Both the position numbers and the translations under genes were made by a program. This document shows, piece by piece, positions 12,001 to 21,000 of a DNA stretch of 64,000 nucleotides. The stretch is from Marthasterias glacialis (lineage: Eukaryota; Echinodermata; Asteroidea; Forcipulatida; Asteriidae): contig OU452228.1 in assembly GCA_911728455.2 (NCBI GenBank), positions 3,286,001-3,350,000 on the forward strand, in the 5' to 3' direction. The notes below the pieces were generated by a model. That model saw only the letters and a list, made by a program, of their open reading frames with translations. It did not search any database and was not told the origin of the DNA. How positions within the stretch are numbered: the first letter of the stretch is position 1; every line of letters starts with the position of its first letter.

Positions 12001-15000
12001 GTACTTAACAACACATGTAAGCGCGAGGGGCTGGACGATGTCAAAGTGACACAGTAAAATTACTTCCAAAGTCATGAATAATTCACCATCTTGTGCAGAC
12101 GAGATCCAACCAATAGGAAGTGATATGCAAAATGTTGACCTTAAGAAAGATGTCGCAACCCCGGCACCAAGAAAACATTTCTAAATATTAAACTAATAAA
12201 TGAATGACGGTAAATAGCATCTATGACTGTAGAGGGCGTAGCACACCATAGCCTGGAAAATCGGTCAAAAAGATGGTGATGGAGGCTAGCTACGCAATGG
12301 TTCTGTTGAAACTTGTGTGGTTTTGTACATTATATATAGACGATGTGACCTGAGATATCACATGTTTACAAAGATGCCACAGAGCCTGGACTTACCGCAG
12401 GCATGATTTGTACACAGCCCAATGGAAGAAAACACAAAATGTTACTTTGCACTGAGATTACACTGTCTGATTTTTATCAACTTTTGATATGGAGAAAGGG
12501 GACACATCTCCAAACTTGTTTAGATGTTATCTTTAGACCCTTCAATTATGTGGAAATTATGACACAAAATGTGAATTTTCCCATATGACCAGTGCAGTAT
12601 CTTGCCAGCCAGAAAGGCCCTGGAATCTACAAGGTCGCTCTTTTTGTAAACAAAGGTTTATATAAGTCACCCCAAAGGATCAATACTTTGATAACTTCAA
12701 CCATTGTTACTGATGTTATACCATCTTGTATTGTTTTATATAAAAACAGGTGGTGTATTTTACTGCCGTCTTCCCCTATGTTGTTCTGCTGATCTTACTA
12801 GTGAGGAGTGCCACTTTGAAAGGTGCAGCTGGTGGAGTGAGGTACTACATCGTTCCAGACTTTGAGCGTCTACTAGATGTCAAGGTAACTTAGATTTATT
12901 TACTTGGATAATAATAGTTCAAATAATAATTGCAAAACTGTTTTTCTACAATATCAAAACCAAATTATTTGTTGACCCAAACAGTTTTGCTTTTTACATT
13001 TTATAATATAAAGCAATAAACCGCAAGGGAAACTGGGTACATTTTTGATACCAATTTTGGGGCGAACAAAGACAAAATGACTGGAGCGGGATTTGAACCT
13101 GCGACCACCGGCTAAATGTACCGACGCTCTACCAACTGAGCTATCCAGCCCTAGTGTTGGCGGTCTTCCTTTTTGTCAACATCTTTGCTCAAAAAGCGAA
13201 TGAGAACATACTACATTTCTTCTTATCTCGTTCTCCAGCCATGGAAAGATGCAGCCAATCAGATATTTTATTCCCTCGGTGTATCATTTGGGTCTCTGAC
13301 TACAATGGCCAGCTTCAACAAGTTCCATAACAACGTCCAAAGGTAAATGCTTGATATGGTTTGCGGCATATACGCCGGTCACTTCCCCCATTCGTCAAAA
13401 ATCCGTTTTGATACATTGATGTAGTGTGAATACGTTCTTTCGTGATGCTGTTTACTACGATGTGCATTATTTATTGTCATTAGTTTCCCTTTCCTCCTAT
13501 TCAAAGCCCCATCTCAACATTGGTCACTAAAAAAACATAAATGTTCACAGATTTACATGCCTTTATCGTCTCAATAGTGCGCACTGATTATTATATAGAA
13601 CCATTTATAATTTTAAGTTTCTTGTAGGCAGATTCTATAACTTGGTTGAATTATTTCTGGGGTTGTTTTTATTGGTTAAAAAAACTTGTATGCCCTCATA
13701 GGGATGCCATACTTGTCTCGGTGTGTAACTGTGGCACGAGTATTCTGGCTGGCTTCGTTGTGTTTTCTACCCTTGGCTTCATGGCTGACAGTAGCGACAG
13801 GGACATTGGGGATGTTGCTACTAGTGGTATGTACAGCTCACATGCTTTTGACTTCATTAGGCCTATATAGGATGGCACAACATTTTGTCTTTTCTTTCTT
13901 CGTAATGGAAGCGAGACTAACATTTGATTTCATTATCAGACCAAGTCTCATCAATACTTTTCCATTGGACTAGCAACTTTGAAATAACCACACAGAATAA
14001 GTTCCAGAAAGTGACAAAAATATATGTCCCTATATACGGGAGTTTCAATTAGGCCTATATATTGAAGAAGAAAAATGGAGAGTACTTGTAGACCTCAATA
14101 TGCCGTTGGGGCTATTTTTGATGCTATGTTTTTGAAAAATTACAATTTTTTCTCCAAACTGGCGAACAGCCATACAGTGTTTTTCGACACCGTAGATGTA
14201 TTACAGGACTTCTCTTGGTTCTTCCATTGATTGGACTTTGAGGTTTTTAGCCACGCCCCATTGGTTTTGTACATGAAAGCAAAGCAAGGACGTCCTCGCT
14301 CTGTCAAAACTCCCAGATCCCTTTTGTTTCGGTTTCAACGTGTAGAAGCCACCTATTATTCTTGAATGCATTTGCCAAAGAAGACCTAACTTTCTGCAAA
14401 ATGTTATGCAAAATAAACCGCCGTCCAACCAATTTTATTTACCAAACATTTAAGTGTGGTTTACTTGTGTAGTAGATAGTTATTGAAGAGTAAACCAAGG
14501 TAGTTATGCCTGCAATACCTGAGGAAGTATTTAGGCTTTGGCTTCGTCCCTCATCCCAAGTTCAGCCCGAGGGTGAAAGTAGAATCGTTTTGAAATATGC
14601 ATCTATAATTTTGTCATTTTCAAGGACTAAGCATTGTAGTTGTGATCGCATATCAAACCCTTTTTCATTCTCTATATAGGCCCAGGCTTGGTATTCATTG
14701 TGTACCCTGAGGCCCTTGCTAAGATGACCCCAGTGCCTCAGGTCTGGTCATTCCTCTTCTTCTTCATGCTGTTTCTACTTGGTCTGGATAGTATGGTAAT
14801 ATTGGCCAGAGTATTAAAGAGACACATTGCCTTCAAATCTCCTAAAATGTTGCTGTTTGGAATTGCTGCTGATCCTTTTTAAGAGATGGACATTCAATAA
14901 AAACACCCAGTGCAGTTGTAATTAGTAAGGTGTGATTAAAAAAACCTACACATTTGCCTCTCAAAAAAATATAACCAGTGGAACCAGACTCTGCATAGAA

Positions 15001-18000
15001 ACATACGGTCCGCCATTTTGTGGAGTAAAAAATGTTGTCCTACAAAATGGCTGGCCGTGTTTTGTCACAATATTACAGACGCTCGCTCGTCACCATTACC
15101 CGACGACTATTTCTGTGACACAAAACGATCATGTACCCGTACATAGTTTAAGTACAACGCGCACAGGTCAAAGGTGATCTTTCGTGGCACGAATTTGTCT
15201 GTCGCACCTTGATTAATTTAAATTATTCGTTGGGGTGCTACTACTGCGGAATTCTGAGCTTACGGCCCTATAACTATGTGCCGTGTGATGTACAGGGCGC
15301 CATAAGCGCCGAATTCCGCAGTAAGCAGAGCCATTAAATTGGACCCAGAAAGCAATCTAACACTGAGAAAGTGATGTGTAAATTGATTAGGCCTACTTTC
15401 GTTTATTCTTATCATAGTTTGCCATGATGGAAACAGTGCTGACTGCAATAGTGGACGAGATGCCACCAAGATTGAAACGCTACAAATGGATTGTAACTCT
15501 TGTTGGCTGCTCGGTAGGATTCCTCTGCGGAATCCCAATGGTTACTCAGGTGAGGCAAACAGACATCTTCTTTCTCTTGAAGACAATCAGGACTCATTGA
15601 TCGAAACGTCGAGCTGTTTCAACCGTTTTTTTCATAACCGCCTGTTCTTTTCTGACCCACCAAACTCATAAGAGAGCTTCATGCTCATGATGTTAAGTTG
15701 TTAACAAACCTTTTGACTAGATTGTATTTCCACGAAGTGTCAGATCCTACTTAGACCTTAGACATTGGCTCAATACACTTTGTTCTCTGGAATGGGAGCT
15801 GTAGGACTCAGTGGGTAATATTCAGCGGGAGGGAGGGGGATAGACGAGAAGATCAGAGAGGGTTATGTCAGAGGTAGTGCAACCACCCAACCCCTTCCAT
15901 TTCAGATGGATGTTGTTGTTGTTTTCGTTGTGTTATTAGCTGTTCCGACTATCAGTCGGAACAGCTATTGTTTCTGTCGAGATTTTTATTTTTTTTTATT
16001 ATTATTATTATTATTCTTTATTTCCCCGAAAACCCTATTGACTTAACACATGACTTTTCTGCGCACAAAATGCCGTTCTTTGAATTATCATTATAAGATA
16101 AATTCTATATCATGTTAAAGCTTGTGTCTTGACTTAGCTAAACGATATCATAAAATTATAATTATTAATTAATTAACCATAAGACAGCAGTGTGAATAAT
16201 TAATTAAGCATTCTTGTCTCCAGCTTATCTCAGGAAGCCTACAACCGATCTTAATTTTCTTTTCAGTTATAGACTTGTTGAATATTGTAGATGTGCAATT
16301 TGGATTGTTTGTGTCTGTCACGTCATCATGACGTCATTTATGGCACGTTTTGTGTCTGTGTACAAAAGGCACGGCCCCAAAAGTGTAACTATTTGGTAGG
16401 TCAAAAACCACAATTTTTCAAAATATATTGAATTTCGGATTGCTATATTACAAAGATCGTTTAGAAAACATGATTGCTTTTACCAAGAGTTGTCCCAGAC
16501 CATAAAAATTCATCAAAGCACAACGTATTTCACTTTAATTAACCGTTAATTGTTCAATCTGAGCACCATTAGTACAACGCTGTGTGGATTGCGCCGCTTT
16601 TCGCCGCTCAAAGTTGATAGCAAAGTTGTACACAAGTACGCACTCGCCTGTTTTTCACACGTTAATCCAATGATGTTCCTCAGTGTTGCGAACCTGTACA
16701 GGTTTTTGGTGGGAAACCCGCAAACATGAATGCGGCGGGGTAGCGCTAGTACAACGCTGTGTGGATTGCGCCGCTTTTCGCCGCTCAAAGTTGATAGCAA
16801 AGTTGTACACAAGTACGCACTCGCCTGTTTTTCACACGTTAATCCAATGATGTTCCTCAGTGTTGCGAACCTGTACAGGTTTTTGGTGGGAAAACCGCAA
16901 ACATGAATGCGGCGGGGTAGCGCTAATTTTTTTAGCGTTTTAAACTTTATTTGTGTTATCAGATGTTAGTTTGGCTTTTAATAACTAACATAATGACTTC
17001 GCTTGTCCCAGACCATAAAAATTCATCAAAGCACAACGTATTTCACTTTCAAAGTTGATGCATGGTAAAAAAAGCTGCTCCCAAGAAATATTCAGCGAAG
17101 GCATATCCAGTTTACTGAAAATCATTTCCCTTGATTTATTTTTTAGATTACTTGAAATCTACTAAGAATTATTTCGCCTATGGAATTTTTCCGGTTGCTC
17201 AGAATCAATTTGTTTACTAGGAATCGTGTAGGTTATTGAATAAACACTCGTTCAAATATAATCATTATGCTTATCCACTTCAATTTGCTCACTATAGAAA
17301 TCATTTCACTTGTACGCTTATTCATTTGATTTTATTTTTATATTTTTTGCGTGGTCATTCAACTCAGAATCATTCCAGTTACTCGAAATCATTTCGCTTA
17401 CGCTAAGTCATTTTTCTTTACTTATGATCATTTCGCTCACTCAGAATCATTTCGCCTATTCGAAATCATATGTTGCATACTCAAAACTTACTCAGAATCA
17501 TCACGGTTACTCACAATCATGTCGCTTTCTCTAAATTATTTTGCTTACGCTAAGTCATTTTTCTTTACTTATGATCATTTCGCTCACTCAGAATCATTTC
17601 GCCTATTCGAAATCATATGTTGCATACTCAAAACTTACTCAGAATCATCACGGTTACTCACAATCATGTCGCTTTCTCTAAATTATTTTGCTTACGCTAA
17701 GTCATTTTTCTTTACTTATGATCATTTCGCTCACTCAGAATCATTTCGCCTATTCGAAATCATATGTTGCATACTCAAAACTTACTCAGAATCATCACGG
17801 TTACTCACAATCATGTCGCTTTCTCTAAATTATTTTGCTTACGCTAAGTCATTTTTCTTTACTTATGATCATTTCGCTCACTCAGAATCATTTCGCCTAT
17901 TCGAAATCATATGTTGCATACTCAAAACTTACTCAGAATCATCACGGTTACTCACAATCATGTCGCTTTCTCTAAATTATTTTGCTTACGCTAAGTCATT

Positions 18001-21000
18001 TTTCTTTACTTATGATCATTTCGCTCACTCAGAATCATTTCGCCTATTCGAAATCATATGTTGCATACTCAAAACTTACTCAGAATCATCACGGTTACTC
18101 ACAATCATGTCGCTTTCTCTAAATTATTTTGCTTACGCTAAGTCATTTTTCTTTACTTATGATCATTTCGCTCACTCAGAATCATTTCGCCTATTCGAAA
18201 TCATATGTTGCATACTCAAAACTTACTCAGAATCATCACGGTTACTCACAATCATGTCGCTTTCTCTAAATTATTTTGCTTACGCTAAGTCATTTTTCTT
18301 TACTTATGATCATTTCGCTCACTCAGAATCATTTCGCCTATTCGAAATCATATGTTGCATACTCAAAACTTACTCAGAATCATCACGGTTACTCACAATC
18401 ATGTCGCTTTCTCTAAATTATTTTGCTTACGCTAAGTCATTTTTCTTTACTTATGATCATTTCGCTCACTCAGAATCATTTCGCCTATTCGAAATCATAT
18501 GTTGCATACTCAAAACTTACTCAGAATCATCACGGTTACTCACAATCATGTCGCTTTCTCTAAATTATTTTGCTTACGCTAAGTCATTTTTCTTTACTTA
18601 TGATCATTTCGCTCACTCAGAATCATTTCGCCTATTCGAAATCATATGTTGCATACTCAAAACTTACTCAGAATCATCACGGTTACTCACAATCATGTCG
18701 CTTTCTCTAAATTATTTTGCTTACGTTAAGTCATTTTTCTTTACTTATGATCATTTCGCTCACTCAGAATCATTTCGCCTATTCGAAATCATATGTTGCA
18801 TACTCAAAACTTACTCAAAATCATCTCGGTTACCCTGAATCATGTCGCTTACTCCAAATTAGCTTAGAGCACATGTGGCATTTTATTTAAACATATGACC
18901 CCGATTTGACCTTTCCTTCCTGTCCAAACAGGAAGTTCAAAACTTTAAAGAATCTCATCTCCTGAACTAAATTTCTTAAATTTGTAATCTTTATGTTGTT
19001 TTGTAGCTTACATCATATCGGACATTTTGTTTAGAGGCGTAACCCCACTTTGACCTTTACTTCGGTCCAAACAGGAAGCTATAAATTTCATAACAGCATA
19101 TCTCATGTGCCAAATGTCCTAGAGTCATAATCTTTGTTCCATTTGTAGCTTACATCATGTGTGACATTTGGTTATTAGAATGACCCCACTTTGACCTTTA
19201 CTTCCGGTCCAAACAGGAAGCTCTAAATTTCAAAAAGCATATCTCCTGTGGCAAATGTACTAGTCATTACCTTTGTACCATTTGTACCTTACATCACATG
19301 TGACATTTGGTTACTAGGCAAGACCTCACTTTGACCTTTACTTCCGGTCCAGACAGGAAGCTCTAAATTAAAAAAACATATATCATGTGCCAAATGTCGT
19401 AGAGTTATAATCTTTGTACATTTGTAGCTCACATCGAAGGTGACATTTTGATATCACGCATGACCCCACTTTGACCTTAACTTCCGGTCGAAAAAAGAAG
19501 CTCTCAATTAAAAAAAACCATATGTCCTGCGCCAATTGTCAAAGTCATTATCGTTGTACCGTGTAGGACCATTATCAAGGTCTTGAGTATTTAATCAAAG
19601 GACAAACAACTTCGGAACAGCTACGTGTTTGTCCACAAACACATAATGTCTAGTTCTTATTTGTGTTGTTCTGTAAAGTAAAAAATAACCTCCAGAAGAC
19701 TAAAGTTGTCCTGTCATTTTGATTTTGTTACATTTTTCAAGTGATGCAAAACATGTGAGGATTTTATCTTGGCCATGCAAAATTTTTTGATTAACCATGG
19801 ATTAACCCATGACTTTGATTTTTTCTCACTCCAAAATCAATCAATCCTACCATGGATCCACGGTAGGATTGATCCTACAGACAGAGCGTTAACTGTGCCC
19901 ACAGCATTATCGATTCCCTGATTGCCATAATATGCAAATGAAGGCCTGTTATTATTAAAATCATTGTTTTACTTTTTATTTCATTTTTTACTCATTTGTC
20001 TCGTTATTATAAACAACGTTCGTGTTGAAATTGCTTGTCAGGGCGGTTTGTATGCACTGACCATAATGAATGACTACGCAGGGGGATTCTCATTGATGTT
20101 TATTGCCGTGTGTTACTGCATAGCTATCTGCTATGTCTATGGACTGAATCGATTCGGTAAAGACATCCAGTCCATGCTCGGATCACGGCCGAATATCTAC
20201 TGGAAGGCGTGCTGGTCTGTGATTTCTCCAATTGCAATGGTGGTAAGTTTGCTGTCAAGATGAACACATCCAGGCGTGGATCAAGGAATATATTAGTTTG
20301 GGTGTCCCCCCCCCCCCCCCCCCCGAAAGAGAAAATAAATAAATAAATCTTCCGCGTCCAAGCAATATGGGCGGCATTCACGGGGAAACGCAGAGGGCGC
20401 TGTATCTCCCATTAGGTGTTAAAAGTAAATGGGGGATACCCCAAAATTACAACAAAAAGTAGTCAAAGAGCCTTGATGATTATCTTGGTACGAGGCAAGT
20501 GGGCAGTATGAATTAATTTTACACGTTCAAGTATAGTATGGTACCCTTTCGGAAAAGTAATGGATGACGTGTGACGCGTAGCTCTGCCAATCAAATGGCA
20601 AATGGCAAATGTTTGAGTGAATTATAACAACAGCCAATGAGACTCGGCTTAAAACTGTTACCACCATGTGAGCTTAGGTCTGTTGAGCGTGGATACACGC
20701 CTGGAAGTTGTGAGTGAATATTTGAAGTTTGCCCATGAAAATGATGTAACGAAAATTTTTTCTGAGCCAAATTTCAAAATGAATCATCCATTTGGCTTTG
20801 ACAGATTAACAATAAATATGAATAATAATCCCTTTTTGAGAATCCCACGCAGATCGGCCGTTAACTATTTCCTTCTTTTTCTTCTTTCTTCATAAAAAAA
20901 TGAGAGCATTTCGAACGAAGACGATTTCAAATGGATTCCGCTCTCAAATAATACTAATCGACAATGTTGCGATTATAGGCTACTGCTGTTCCATCCTTTC

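Larger units (their letters stand above)
15938..19622. mobile_element. possible element with AGCTGTTCCGA ends
   Basis: The left end is a hairpin with 13-base arms (AGCTGTTCCGACT at 15938-15950, inverse at 15954-15966) followed by a T-rich/ATT tract. The right end TTCGGAACAGCT (19611-19622) inverts the first 11 bases. The first about 480 bp resemble 62796-63250. No transposase was found. The interior is the tandem arrays listed separately. Whether this is one insertion or several is inference. Confidence 0.4.

Noticed and set aside
13080..13153. Apparent tRNA gene on the minus strand
   Set aside because: C at position 33, T-stem mismatch, imperfect acceptor and a shared SINE tail show it is a SINE head.
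17351..18838. 495-codon ORF with a 49-residue repeat
   Set aside because: The 147-bp period is a multiple of 3, so the frame stays open by chance; no start context and it lies inside an SLC6 intron built of 19-bp DNA monomers.
17395..19575. CRISPR-like array
   Set aside because: Contiguous tandem units with no unique spacers, in an animal gene intron.
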